Source: Limnephilus marmoratus (lineage: Eukaryota > Arthropoda > Insecta > Trichoptera > Limnephilidae). Taken from it: 64,000 nt of DNA. Under the pieces are notes generated by a model that was not told the origin of the DNA, searched no databases, and worked only from the letters and a program-made list of their open reading frames with translations. The stretch is from assembly GCA_917880885.1 (NCBI GenBank), contig OU862913.1:3782001-3846000 (forward strand), written 5' to 3'. Shown one piece after another: positions 9,906 through 20,759 of the stretch. The translations under genes were made by a program, and so were the position numbers. Positions within the stretch are counted from its first letter, which is position 1. Each line of letters opens with the position of its first letter.

Positions 9906-11135
9906 ATAGGCATACTATTCCTCATTTATATAAATAGTCTAACTGAGATAAACCTAGGAAAAATTGAGTACAAAGTAATCAGTTATGCAGACGACACTGC
10001 AATTTTGTTCAAGGAACAAACATGGGAAAAGGTATTCAAAAACACAGAAACAGGGATGACTGTAGTAAATAAATGGCTACAAAATAATCTACTAACACTG
10101 AACATTTCAAAAACAAAATATTTAACTTTTAGCAAAACAAAGGCTGGTCAACCACATAGCCAACCACAACTACATCTTAACCCCTGCACCAATATTTCGT
10201 CAAATAACACATGCTGTACTTGTGACAAAATTGTTTATGCAGACAATATTAAATATCTAGGTTTAACTGTTGACCATAAACTAAAATGGGATCTCCATAT
10301 TAATATATTATCAAAAAAAATACGAAAATTATCATACATCTTCAAAACAATACGAAACATCATGTCATTAAATCAACTAAAAAATATATATTTCGCACTC
10401 TGTCAAAGTATTTTAACGTATGGAATTTCAGTTTGGGGAGGAGCAGCAGATACTTACCTCAATTCTCTTAAAATAAATCACAAAACAATAATTAGAATTA
10501 TGTTTTATAAACCTTACCAACATCCGACGGAACAGCTAATGATCAGAAACAAATTACTAGACGTAAATAAACTATTCATAAGGAAGATCATTTACAAAAA
10601 CTGTATCAAAACTTCACATCTCCACATACCTCACTCACAAAACACAAGAGCAAAAATTAATAAGCACTTTCAAGTTCCCCATATCAAATCAACTTTTGCA
10701 AAAAAACACGAATCTTACCTAGCACCACACATTTTCAATACCTTCCTAACACAAACAAAAACTTACGTCACCCCAAATAATTTGAATTGGCTTTTCAAAA
10801 GATTTGTAATATGGTTGAATGAAAAGGAAAGAACAGACATTCAAAATATTCTAAATAAATAACATTTCATACAAGTTCTCACGAAATTATATAATATACA
10901 AATAAAACAAATACGAGAAACTGCAATTTTGCAACATTAATTATTATGAGTAATTATTAATTATTACTTCTATTATGTAACCGCTATATTCAACTGTCAC
11001 AAAATGTTAATTTAATTTTATCTAAAAAACAAAGTATGTATGTAAATATTTAATATACCAACATATAATTTATCTTTTTACATACATATATATATTTGTT
11101 TAAATACACACATTTCTTTTGGAACAAACATAATA
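9906..11135 (+). mobile_element. 5'-truncated LINE inserted into another LINE
   Basis: It begins abruptly inside the reverse transcriptase domain (LIYINSLTEINLG, then ISYADDTAILF near 9990) and continues open to 10862. An AT-rich 3' end follows to about 11135. Sudden 5' truncation inside the host LINE is the usual sign of incomplete target-primed reverse transcription. Residues match a relative on the minus strand at 23028-23399 (KTKYLTFSK, YLG, LKW). Confidence 0.65.
9990..10862 (+). pseudogene. LINE ORF2 C-terminal part
   Basis: An open frame of about 290 codons, unusually intact for this window. It contains YADD (catalytic aspartates), KWLQNNLLTLNISKTKYLTF, then IKYLGLTVDHKLKWDLHI, the conserved thumb region, followed by the AT-rich C-terminal region ending LNEKERTDIQNILNK. 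The amino half of the protein is absent, so no autonomous activity is expected. Clade not assigned with certainty. Confidence 0.65.
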
Positions 11136-11264
11136 TGTGATTTACTCGCCTCGGAACAGACTTTGTCTAGTGAGGCGGGTAAAAGAAAAGAAAACAATGT
11201 AAATAACCATGAAACTAAATAAACGCCCGGGTTGCCGGCACTGAAACTGAACTGAAAAAAAAGC

Positions 11265-11530
11265 GAATGAACGAAGAAAGTTTTGTAAAAAGAATATATG
11301 ACGCAAATGTGAATGGTACAAGAAGTCGGGGACGCCCGAGGAAGACATGACACGATCAAGTGAATCAGATAAATTGAGACGGGCCATGTCAAAAGTCAGA
11401 ATAATAGAAGAGTATGTATGAGACGATGTATGAATGTGAGTGAGGCAAAGAGTGTGTGCCAAGACCGAGTTGTTTGGCGGTCCGTCCTCTCTGCCTACCC
11501 CTATGGGGAAGTGGCGTGTTGGTTAGTTAG
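11265..11530 (+). mobile_element. Right part of the split LINE
   Basis: NEERFVKRIYDANVNGTRSR followed by GRPRKT continues the protein broken off at about 9905 (GHVKH). It ends with stops and a 3' end carrying the CCTCTCTGCCTACCCC motif seen near other LINE fragments here. The 11136-11264 stretch before it holds ACTTTGTCTAGTGAGG, also found near 14222, and is unexplained. Confidence 0.55.
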
Positions 11531-11905
11531 TTAGTTATCATTGACACACAACAAAACCTCTTTATAAAAACTATAAATTTTAAAGATTAAAGATTCCGAT
11601 TATTTAGCATGCATTTGCGGGAATTTGGATAAGAAACTTTAAGGTTAAGAATATAAGATAAAATAATGACACCAGATGTCTACTTCAGGGGCCGATGTAT
11701 CAAGAAGGACCCTGTTTTTGAAGAATGGAAAGGTTTTTACTTCCATCTATATTTACGCATTTTTAATGTAAAATAATAAGTGTAACTTAATGCATCTCCC
11801 AAATTAAAAGAGGAATCGGAGCTTATTGCTAGAAATTCAATTAAGTAATTTAAATTTCCAAATTAAACATGCTTCATTTTTAACGTATTAATTTTTTATA
11901 TAACT
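11531..11905. other. Intron sequence of locus 1
   Basis: AT-rich, with a short GTTAGTTAGTTAGTTA run at the LINE end and nothing else recognisable. It lies between exon A and exon B of locus 1. Confidence 0.4.
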
Positions 11906-11908
11906 TAC

Positions 11909-12113
11909 TGGCTGTCTGAGTAATCTGCGCATATTGCAAACATTCCTTCTTTACATCTTGGAGATCGAAATCTATATCAGTATACGGCATTACATCTCCG
12001 CCTTCTTCCTGGGACCCTGGTTTCGTTTTGATGTTAAGAGTCTCAACAGGATTTAGTAGATCCATGGCCCTGCTGTGGTAGCGTTAGGTAATTGATTCAA
12101 GCCAAAACAAGTC
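11909..12113 (-). CDS. Exon A with start codon, locus 1
   Basis: The exon runs from acceptor TGTTTCAG (before 12113) to donor GTAAGT (after 11909). ATG at 12065 follows the leader shared by all A exons (about CACAGCAGGGCCATGG), so the first ~48 bases are untranslated. It encodes MDLLNPVETLNIK, then GSQEEGG, YTDIDFDLQDVKKEC and a final QTAS. The first lysine motif has lost its acidic residue (IKTKP in place of IKTEP); VKKE is kept. Coding part is 157 bp and leaves one base, matching exon B at 9258. Confidence 0.8.
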
Positions 12114-13015
12114 CTGAAACATTTTTATAACGGAAACTGAATTCATTGAATGTTTTGCCAAAACATTGAAGTGTTATACATATTAATAACTGATATTTTG
12201 AAACAAGGATATAATAATTATCGTGATTGTATTTTAAGCTAGTATTTGACAATTGAAAAAGGTTGAGAGAATTAGGGACGTGTTTACAACAATCTGCTCC
12301 GCCAATGTTATTTGTGTTATTAACTCTTCAGTGAATTCCTAAAAACTCGCGTTTCGTATCAACTCTTAAATATTGCTAATGTTTTTCCTCTTTCATAATT
12401 ATAATCTGGGCCTCTTCAACACCCGTATTATTAAGTCCCTTTCCTACGGTCCCTACCTCATTAAGCTGCTCAACCGACTGTTGACGCGCCTGTTTACACT
12501 TTATGACAGGAGTGCTCATGTGAGGTGTTCTTTAAAACAATTTTTCAAAATTATTTGTTTAAGGCTAATTCTTAATTTCTTAAAAAATCGTGTAGTGTAG
12601 TTATATCCAGCGTCTGCTTTACCATATTTCAATACTTCTTAAGAGCAGGACTTAGGAAGAGTACCTACACGACTGATTTTTGTTCAATAAGCGATACAAG
12701 TAACAATGGATATTACTATGACTGACGTCTGCATTGTCAAATTTCTGGGATAAGAAGAAGAAAGTTCCAGTAGATACAATCGTTATATTATGGTAGGTAC
12801 TAACGCGAATCTAGTGCCATGTTCGTTTGGGGTTACACACATGCTACAAGGTGGCATTAACTTATTAGTAGTAAGAGAGCATGCTACTAATGAACGTGTC
12901 TGTCAGTACCATTAACCGCAGACTGTTGCTATCTCACTCTAGTAATTTTGAAACAATTATGATTAAATTTCAAAATTCATTATTAAAATAATTTGGATTG
13001 TTAATAATTTTCTGT
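12114..13015. other. Upstream spacer of locus 1
   Basis: No gene recognised. It should hold the promoter or first non-coding exon of locus 1, but I see no clear TATA element or conserved donor like those near 32380, 44553 and 60233. Confidence 0.3.
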
Positions 13016-13740
13016 AAAAATGTGTCCCCGGTTCCGTCTTGATAGAAACAGTTAACGGTTTTGGTAAATATGCAGTTAGTCCGACTAACGGATAATGCGG
13101 AACGTTCGTGTTGTCGAAGTTTGATGCACGGATAATACGGAATGTTCCTTTTTTAACTAATAGACAATCAAATATGACATTTGTGGTAAGTACCAATCTT
13201 ATAAAGTAAATTCTCTAAAATAAACTCGCACTTCATAATTATTTAAAAAAACATCTCAGGTTTTGAATGGTTTGTTTGGCAAAGCAGGGTTTGTCCAGCG
13301 GGTTTGTGTAATTATTCTAATACGTTTCTTTCCATGTTCTACTGTTATAAATACAGGTACAAACTTGTCAATGATGCATTCACTTTGTTTTACTTACGCA
13401 AAATATTTTTTCTATGATTGGCAGCATTGATGAAATGTATATGAAATGTTAAAATAAAAACGATGAATAAACTGAATAAACATGGTGTTACCGCGCGAGT
13501 GAATTAATTTAAACAAAATTAAAATGTTAAATGCATATTTTTTGCATGTTTTATGGTCTACCCCGACATAAATACTCACTTTTCGTAATAATAAAGCTAA
13601 ATCTAACTGTTCGGATAAAAAGTATTCGGTATTAACGAGTAAGCAGTTTAATGAATAAATAATACGGATTTTTTAGATCCATGGCACTGCTGTGGTAGCC
13701 TTTGGTGATTGTTTCATGCCCAAACAAACATATTACCTGA
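13016..13740 (-). pseudogene. Exon A relic split by a repeat
   Basis: At 13740-13675 (minus) the A-exon leader and ATGGATCT are clear, including CACAGCAGTGCCATGG. The coding sequence then stops and about 600 bp of a dispersed repeat follows. Near 13070 the exon reappears as TVSIKTEPG and soon ends. The repeat seems to have landed within the third codon of an exon A. Confidence 0.5.
13076..13674 (-). repeat. Dispersed repeat, inverted copy at 40650-41250
   Basis: The block matches about 40650-41250 in the opposite orientation over nearly its whole length. It carries two near copies of TTCCGTATTATCCGTG separated by about 35 bp. A related segment with GGTTTGTTTGGCAAAGCAGG recurs near 45295 and 45375. 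No protein is encoded. Confidence 0.6.
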
Positions 13741-14735
13741 AATAGAATATTGTTTCGACAGAACTCTAATTTGAGTGAGCTTTGAATATTATGTTTGGTT
13801 GGAATATTCTTTCAGAACAATGTTTATCGTATGCATAACGCATATTAGGAAATAAGGATATACTTATTATTACTACCTCGACCTTGGAGTTGACATTTAA
13901 AATCAATTGAGAGAATCGTAATCAATCATTGGTTAACTCAATACATACTAAATCCATATCTGTCAACGTAAACCTTTTATTGGGTTAGCTTTTAGCCGAA
14001 TATTAGTTATGCATGTTTTAAATGCTATCGAAACACTTATATTGATAAAGGTAGATGTCCAAATGACAATTTCAATTTTCCTTAAACAAAACACCAAAAG
14101 GATTACCTAGTGAATCGATTGGCGTAAGTTCAGCCTTACACAAAATAAAAAAAACATTGGTCGTTCAGTTTGATTTTGGATGACGGCCGCTACCAAAATG
14201 AATAGCATGATTAATATTATAATAGACTTTGTCTAGTGAGTAGTGAGGTGGGTAAAAGAAAACAATGTTCATAAATCAAAATAAAATAAACGCCGGTGCT
14301 TAATGAATACAAGCATTAGTACTTACCAATAACTATCACAAGCGTGGAATAAAAACTAACTGCGTAAATTACACATAGTTTGGAAACACGATGACACTTT
14401 GCAGCGAAAGAAGCACGTGTCATCGTGTCAACAATATTTATAGGTTATACATAGACAATAATAAAATCATAGACAATTATAGAATCTTTTCTCTGGCCTT
14501 TTAGGCTCCAAATAATATGCCGTTTTCTGAGTAATTTCAAAATATCCACGAGATGGCAGCACGGTGTTTACAGGTCCTCCTGTCATCTAATCTGTGGACC
14601 AGGGGGGTATAACTCCGAACTTTTTTGTGTCGATCACGTGGTGTGTGACGTATGATTAATGAAAATATCATTTTATTGGTCCAAATTTCCATAGAAAGAC
14701 TGTTTAGAACTGAGTAGTATTTCTAGTAGGATTCT
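13741..14735. other. Spacer with short shared repeats
   Basis: No gene recognised. ACTTTGTCTAGTGAG near 14222 recurs at 11157; AGGTTATACATAGACAATAA near 14440 recurs near 31770. A GGGGGGTATAACTCCGAAC stretch at 14604 might belong to the end of the P-type element that follows. Confidence 0.35.
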
Positions 14736-15086
14736 ATGGTATTATATGTCAAAATAGCACATTGTCCCGAACAACATCGAAGTAAATATTTTGAAAAAAT
14801 GCTTCCTAAATTTCGTTGCAGTGTCGAAGGCTGTGAGGATAGTGTTTCAGTTCGACACAGAGTACCAAGCTGCAAAACTAATGAGAGTCGTTATCGGGAA
14901 TGGTCGTGGAGAATCGGCAGACCAGACTTCATTGCTTACCCGATTTTGGGAAGTTGTGGGTATGTATGTGGTTCCCATTTCGCTAAGAAATGCAAAAATT
15001 CCAATGGCACGTTAAAAAAGACGCTTTGCCGACCCTTAATCTTCCTGGAATCGGAAAACATCGGGGTTTACCCAAAGAAAACGTAA
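14736..15086 (+). pseudogene. THAP domain exon of a P-type transposase
   Basis: An internal ATG at 14799 gives MLPKFRCSVEGC, the usual THAP start, followed by a tryptophan (W-S-W) and CGSHF. This is the C2CH zinc-binding DNA-recognition domain found at the amino end of P-element and THAP9 transposases. The longer start at 14736 adds 21 residues unlike the family. Later P-type exons follow in order on the same strand, which supports the call. The rest of the gene is damaged, so a working protein is unlikely. Confidence 0.7.
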
Positions 15087-15544
15087 ACGTACGTAGGAGA
15101 CTACATGTTCTACCTAGAACGCATGTCCCGCATGCTGTAAACATTTTTAATTGGAGTGTTAATGTATATGTGCACATTTCAACGCAATAACATTGATGTA
15201 ATTATTATTAACACTCTGTAAATGTTTCAAACAATAAATAAATAAATAAATAGAGTGTTGTCAAGCACGAATCATGCCATCCAAGACCACAACTACAGTT
15301 TAAAAGGTATAAAAGGTGGAGAGATAGATGTTGATTCACCAAGTATTTATTATTATAAAGATATTCAATACATTTATTATTTCTTCAAACACAGTAATTC
15401 CATTATTATTAAGATATTTAACATGACGGGCGCGTATCCGAGACGCGTGGTCGTTTTTCCTTTATTTTCTCTTTTATACTCTGCACTGGTACGATATAGT
15501 TCATTGGATGAGGCTGGGTAATATAATGAATTTATTTTTTTCAG

Positions 15545-15772
15545 AACCAAACGTGTTCCCCCCTGGGCCGAGCACCGAGTCTTTTGCCGACAAAAAAGTA
15601 GTGGAAGATTATGGAGGCATACATCTGTATTTATATTTCATTAGGAAATAATATTCTATGTTTTGTTTGCGAACTTTGGTTAATGTGATGAATATATTTA
15701 TTTCAGAACCAAACATGTTCCCCCCTGGACCCAGCAGCAATTCAGCTTCACTTAAAAATAAAGATTCTCCAA
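15545..15772 (+). pseudogene. Duplicated small linker exon of the P-type element
   Basis: Two adjacent acceptors (AG before 15545 and before 15707) open nearly the same sequence: EPNVFPPGPST and EPNMFPPGPSS. The second, 15707-15772, ends at a clear donor (GTAAGC). The first has no obvious donor of the same kind. This looks like a local exon duplication between the THAP exon and the coiled-coil exon. Confidence 0.5.
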
Positions 15773-15867
15773 GTAAGCATATTTATAGCTTTTTATTTGA
15801 TCAGCGTTGTTCGGTACCTTTGGTTTTGAATCATGTAATCATTGGCCTGAAATATTGTGTTTTCTAG

Positions 15868-16367
15868 ATATTCGGAGTCGCTCAATCTCTTCTTTTACTG
15901 GGCCAATCGCTACGCTATCTCCAAGAAAGAAGAAAATGCGGTTGGAGATGATGGTGATAAGGCGACAACTTAGATACGCACAAAAGAAAAATAGTACACT
16001 CAAGAAGCGCCTTGCTATTGAAACGCGCTTTAGGAAGGGTACCTGCTTGGAAGATGCTCTTTCAATTCTAAATCCGGTGCTCCGTAAATTCGTTCTCTAC
16101 CTTTTAGATAAGGATTTGACATTTTATGAGGATGGTATCAAAAAGTTAGCTTCATGGGACAAGTTGGTGCAGGCTTACAGATTGGCACCAACTGAGCAAT
16201 TCAAGAGGATGGTAAAAATAACGAAAATCCCTGAAAAGGTTAAAAAAATGAAAGTTAAACTCGCGTCCCAAATTTTTAGTGCCAACATGTCTACCACATT
16301 GGAATCATTATATCTTTTACGTCCAGAGGAGCTTACGAAAAAGCCATCGGAGACAGAGATTTTTTGA
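15868..16367 (+). pseudogene. Coiled coil and central part of P-type transposase
   Basis: Acceptor TTTTCTAG precedes 15868. The protein runs through a basic coiled coil (MVIRRQLRYAQKKNSTLKKR), which dimerises P-type transposases. It then reaches SWDKLVQAY and KMKVKLASQIFSANMST, the conserved block of the central catalytic/GTP-binding region. The part of the catalytic core expected between these is shortened. The frame stops at 16367 and continues in another frame, so at least one frameshift is present. Confidence 0.65.
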
Positions 16368-16818
16368 CGCATTATTTGACAGTGTCAATGGTACATCAGT
16401 TCATCCCATAAGGGAAAAAAAATATCGTGTGGCTATATCAAATAACTCGCCACATATTCAATTGTGGAATGAGTCGTTAAAAATAATGAGCACGATGAAG
16501 TACGTCCATCAGACAAGGGGTGCCAATATTAGGACTCTGGCTCCCGTCTTAAATAATTGGATTTTTTCCATCCATGGGATTTTGAAATTATGGAATTTTC
16601 TGCAAGGTAAGGGGTTTAAATATTTAAAATGCCGTTACCTCAACCAAGACCCATTGGAGAACTTTTTTGGGTCAATTCGAATGCGTGGCGTCCGAAATCC
16701 GTCCGCTACTATGTTTACAGCAGCATATAAATCACTTATGATCTGTAGTTTAGTATCTCCTCGCTCACCTGGTACCAACTGTGAGGCTGATGACTCTACC
16801 ATTCTTTTGAATAATGTA
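16340..16818 (+). pseudogene. C-terminal core of P-type transposase, up to the LINE
   Basis: Resumes in a shifted frame with FFDALFDSVNGTS, then WIFSIHGILKLWNFL and LNQDPLENFFGSIRMRG, a highly conserved P-family block. The sequence is cut after NNVADF at 16826 by a minus-strand LINE. Confidence 0.7.
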
Positions 16819-17111
16819 GCCGACTTTTTTTTTATTTTTTATTTATTAGAGATAATATATTACAAAATTATTACATAAAATTTATAATACATTACTCCCA
16901 ATGAGTTTAATAAAACTCATTTCGGGAAGGACAACATTATACATCTAAAGGAAAATTATTTTTACATAAGAACACGGAAATCAATGAACAATACATAGAT
17001 TTTTAAATGGACTAGACACACTTGATACAGGTAATTGAAGAATATACAAGAGTTACAAAGGAAGACAGCTAATTCGTCACTGGTTAATAAAGTTGCTGAG
17101 AAAATATCCTT

Positions 17112-17530
17112 TTAGAGCCTTTGCCAATATTTTTTGTTTGATTCTGGTAGTTTTAGGACATTAGGTAATGCGTTGTATTGCGTATGTGCGATGTATTGTA
17201 AGGAGTTAATTCCAAATTTAGTTGTGTGTGTAGATGACGATAGGTGTATTTGATTTTGTGATCGTGTTTTGTGCTGGTGTATATCGGAATTAAAGGCTGG
17301 TTTAGTGTTGGTGTGTGACGAGTGTTGAATTATTTGTAGGATGGCAGTGGTGATGCTATATTTTGGCAGAGTGGTAAAGGGAAGAATTTGTGTCAGTGAG
17401 TATATGTCTTTGACATGCGTATCCCATGGTAGATGGTATATATTTCTTATGGCTCTATTTTGGATTACTTGTATTTCAGATATTTGTTTCTTAGTAATGG
17501 TGCCCCAGATACTAACCAGATAACTTAGGT
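17112..17530 (-). pseudogene. LINE ORF2 C-terminal end
   Basis: Continues the same protein after the small hAT-like insertion: YLVSIWGTITKKQ, IQNRAIRNIYHLPWDTH, ending YNALPNVLKLPESNKK. The same 3' end occurs in opposite orientation at 4380-4640. Confidence 0.65.
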
Positions 17531-17531
17531 G

Positions 17532-17741
17532 CAAGGGCGGATCCAGCTTTGGCGCCAGGGGGGGGGGGGTCACATAGCGCCAGGGGGGGGGGGGTCACAT
17601 AGTTGTGGTCAAGTCACTAGAAGTTATAATTTGATTTTTATAATAATAGATACAAGTAAAAAGTAGGTCCACCTAGGTCCTGGACCCAGCCCAGGGGGGG
17701 GGGTCATGACCCCATGACCCCCCCCCCTGGATCCGCCCTTG
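17532..17741. mobile_element. Short hAT-like non-autonomous element
   Basis: Terminal inverted repeats CAAGGGCGGATCCAG and CTGGATCCGCCCTTG bound a 210-bp segment, flanked by the perfect 8-bp repeat CTTAGGTG (17524-17531 and 17742-17749). An 8-bp duplication is the hAT signature. The interior has two copies of GGCGCCAGGGG...TCACATAG and long G and C runs. No coding capacity. Confidence 0.85.
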
Positions 17742-17933
17742 CTTAGGTGAGAGTGGATCAGAGCATAATATGTGGCACGCAGTAAAGCTGTGGGGAGTAC
17801 ATCTTGAAGTCGATAGAGTACACCAGTTATCGGGGAAATTTTGGATTTAACATATTCAACATGGGAGTTCCACGATAGGTTAGAATCTATGAATAACCCT
17901 AAATATTTCGTTACTTGTACATTTTGGAGCTTT

Positions 17934-18900
17934 TCATTTCCAAGAGTAATATTCATTGTCATGTAATATTTTTTTCCCGAAAGTGAGGTAGTGAGTTTTT
18001 TTGACATTGAGGCTTAATTTATTTATCCGCAACCATTTAGCTAGCTTTGCGATATCTTTATTCATTAGAGATTCAAGTTCCCTCAGATTTTTACAACGAT
18101 AATAAATCACAGAATCATCAGCGTAAAGTTGAAGTTTTCCCAAGATGCCGCATTTAGTTATATCATTGATGTATAGTAAGAAAAGTAGGGGTCCTAGAAT
18201 CGAGCCCTGTGGCACTCCACATGTGATTTTTCCAAAGCCGCTTAGGTTCCCTTTGATGTTGACAAGGCAATATCTATCAGATAGGTAACTTCGGAGGAGC
18301 TTTAAAGATTTTCCGACTATACCCAAATGTTCCATTTTTTGTAGGAGTATTTCATGATCTACTGTATCAAAGGCTTTTTTTAGATTTATAAAAATAGCTG
18401 CTACATATTCGCCCTGGTCTATGTACTGCTGAATGTTCGAGATGAAATCGAAAGTGGCACATTGGGTACTGGAGTTTTTTCGAAAGCCATATTGCTGTGG
18501 TGTTAGGATATTGTTGTTAGAGATGTATTTTAGAACCTTGATAATAGTCTCGAACACCTTTGAAAATACTGATAAAACCGATATTGGGCGATAGTTAGAA
18601 ATACATTTTTTGCAGCCTTCTTTATAAATTGGTATAATTTTTGCTAGCTTTAATTGATTTGGAAATACTCCCGAGCCTATAGAGGAATTGATAAGTTGCG
18701 CTAGGTGCTCAGCTAGTTCTTCTTTACAGGTTTTAAGGATGCACGGGGTTACTCCATCGATACCTGCCGCTGTATTCGACCTAAGTTTCGAGATGATCCT
18801 TAATACCTCAGCCTTATTTGTCCTAGCCATATATAAGGATTGACTTGCCTTTGGTTCTACATATATAGTATTACAGTCATCCGGGAATGATGGAATGGCA
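17934..18900 (-). pseudogene. LINE reverse transcriptase
   Basis: Ordered blocks: AAGIDGVTPCILK, KIIPIYKEG, SNYRPISVLS, KKAFDTVDH, TCGVPQGSILGPLLF and LQLYADDSVIYY. The YADD pair is intact, but the usual first catalytic aspartate is replaced (FINLKKAF, where the family has F-x-D). A frameshift near 17980 moves the thumb region (TKYLGLFIDSNLSWNSH) to another frame. The amino-terminal endonuclease is absent. The protein would have copied element RNA; this copy is dead. Confidence 0.75.
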
Positions 18901-18903
18901 GCT

Positions 18904-19540
18904 GCCGACTTCATTTATAAACAATCCCCCTCTTCCACTTTAAATTCAGTTGTAACTGATTTTCCTTTTGTAAGTATACCGGACACTGATGTTCAATTTA
19001 AGAAAATCTGTGATTCATTTTCCATTCAAACATTCAGCATCGACGCTTAAGTGGCAGGGTTTATGTTAAAGAAGATGTTGAAAGTTATAGCAAATTGCAA
19101 TGAATGTAAAAAATGTTGTGTTGGTGATCCAAACGATCCCATAAATTCATTAATTTTAATCAGTGAATACCAGCCCACAGAAAGGCAATGCCTCAATTAT
19201 CCATCGAAAAAATTTGCTCTCAACGCTCTAGAAATTCTTTATGTTATCGAGTATGTTCTAAATCTTAATTGCGAAAATTTACATGTTGTGCCCATTATTA
19301 AAGCAACTATTGCCAAATATGTAAGTTTTGATTGGATTACTTGTGAGGAACATAAAAAAATTGATGGAAGCAATTATTAATTTCTCTGTGCCCTTTTTAA
19401 TCCATGCTTGGTGTGCGGACATCAACAAAAAATTATGCGGAGAGGATACAAGACCGTACATTGGACCAGATTCCATGAGGAAAATGGCATTGCTACGCTA
19501 TTTAAAGTACGCTAAATACAGGAAGAAATGGTTGTCCTGA
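18904..19540 (+). pseudogene. P-type transposase, 3' end after the LINE
   Basis: Reading resumes at the target duplication with ADFIYK and leads to a TAA at 19048-19050, just before VAGFMLKKMLKVIANCNECK. That place is usually a tyrosine codon in the family, so it is probably a nonsense change. A cysteine cluster (CNECKKCC) and YVLNLNCENLH follow, typical of the carboxyl end. A further frame change leads to the terminal MALLRYLKYAKYRKKWLS. Confidence 0.65.
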
Positions 19541-20199
19541 TTAGCTTATTTTATTTTTCTTGTTCCTTTTCATCATAAAGAATATATTTCAACATCTTCT
19601 TTAAAATGTGTTTTGTGTTTATATATTCTTGTTTTTATTATGTTTCCTGTGTTACCTGTATTAATATATTTATATTAATACATAAATAAATAAAATACTT
19701 CAACATGTAATTATGAATGTTTCTGTTATAAACAGAGAAATGTCGTAATTCAATTCTATTGTAGGAAAGCACAATCATATTCTAGTTATATATTCTTGTA
19801 TTTCCTGTTTTTGAAGTGAAAACTTCTTTAGCAACGTTGTGATTTGAAACTCAATGAAATGAAAAATAGCGACACTGAAAAGAGACAAACACATAAATCT
19901 ATAAGATTTAACCTGTGAGAGAATGCGATAGAATGAAAACTTACCGCATTGGCCGCTTTGATTATGAGCTCACTTTTCATGACTCCTGTTGATTGAGATA
20001 GTTTATGTGTGCCACCCACCTGTGCCAAAACAGAACTGTTATTGTTAATTTTGTTCTCTTGGCATTGATTTGTGTATACTGTATATTCTTTGTTTCGTAT
20101 TATTTTATCAATATTTTGTAAGGACTTATAAGGAACACTATAGAATTACTTTTAAGTTGATTATAGTTAAGCGCACTTGAAGTGAAATAACACAATACC
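19541..20199. other. 3' flank of the P-type element
   Basis: AT-rich, no recognised gene. I could not identify terminal inverted repeats of the P-type element here. Confidence 0.35.
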
Positions 20200-20590
20200 G
20201 CGCTATACAAATATATGTTATCATTATTTGTGCGGTGCTTCGTAGCCTCCCCACTCTTGTCTACTCTAGTTTTTTGTAGGTTTCGCTTGTACCGTGTGTG
20301 AATTGCACACTCTGTTATTACATTATCTTCAGACCTCTGCAGCCATACTCTGTTGACCCATCCCCTTAGACGCAGCAAGACAGATAGATTCATACATCCA
20401 TCACTCTTGAACATATTGATCCCCAGATTCCTAACTACCGCTCTGTACATTTTTCCTTCTCAAAACTTCCTCCTTTTCCTTCCCCTAAAAAGACTCCACA
20501 CTGCATCCCTAAAGATGACAGGCCCCGAGAGATTTTTTCCTCAAGGCCTCCCGTGTGGGCTAATAAAAAAATCTATTCGAAATTCCTTTT
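20200..20590 (+). mobile_element. LINE C-terminus and 3' stem-loop end
   Basis: The plus strand ends in the stem-loop shared with 5512-5880: AGGCCCCGAG (20520-20529) facing CTCAAGGCCT (20540-20549), then an A-rich tail. The preceding frame (HPLRRSKTDRFIHPSLLN) resembles the end of LINE ORF2 but is corrupt. Confidence 0.55.
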
Positions 20591-20759
20591 ATATTATTGT
20601 TCATATTTTTATATTAAGAGCGTTTAACCAGCCAGCGGACGAAAATCCACATTTCGTCGAAAGTTGTTCTTCCGATCGTACAGGGCGGTTACAATGAGAA
20701 AGATTGATTATTCTCCGTACCAGCTTTTTTAAATTATAACTCAATACCGAATTTATTTC

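Larger units (their letters stand above)
16827..18903 (-). mobile_element. 5'-truncated LINE inserted in the P-type gene
   Basis: The flanks GCCGACTT at 16819-16826 and 18904-18911 are an 8-bp target duplication. On the minus strand the copy starts inside the reverse transcriptase and ends in an A-rich tail (T-rich at 16826-16860). A 210-bp element sits inside it at 17532-17741. The host gene reads on directly after the duplication. Confidence 0.85.
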
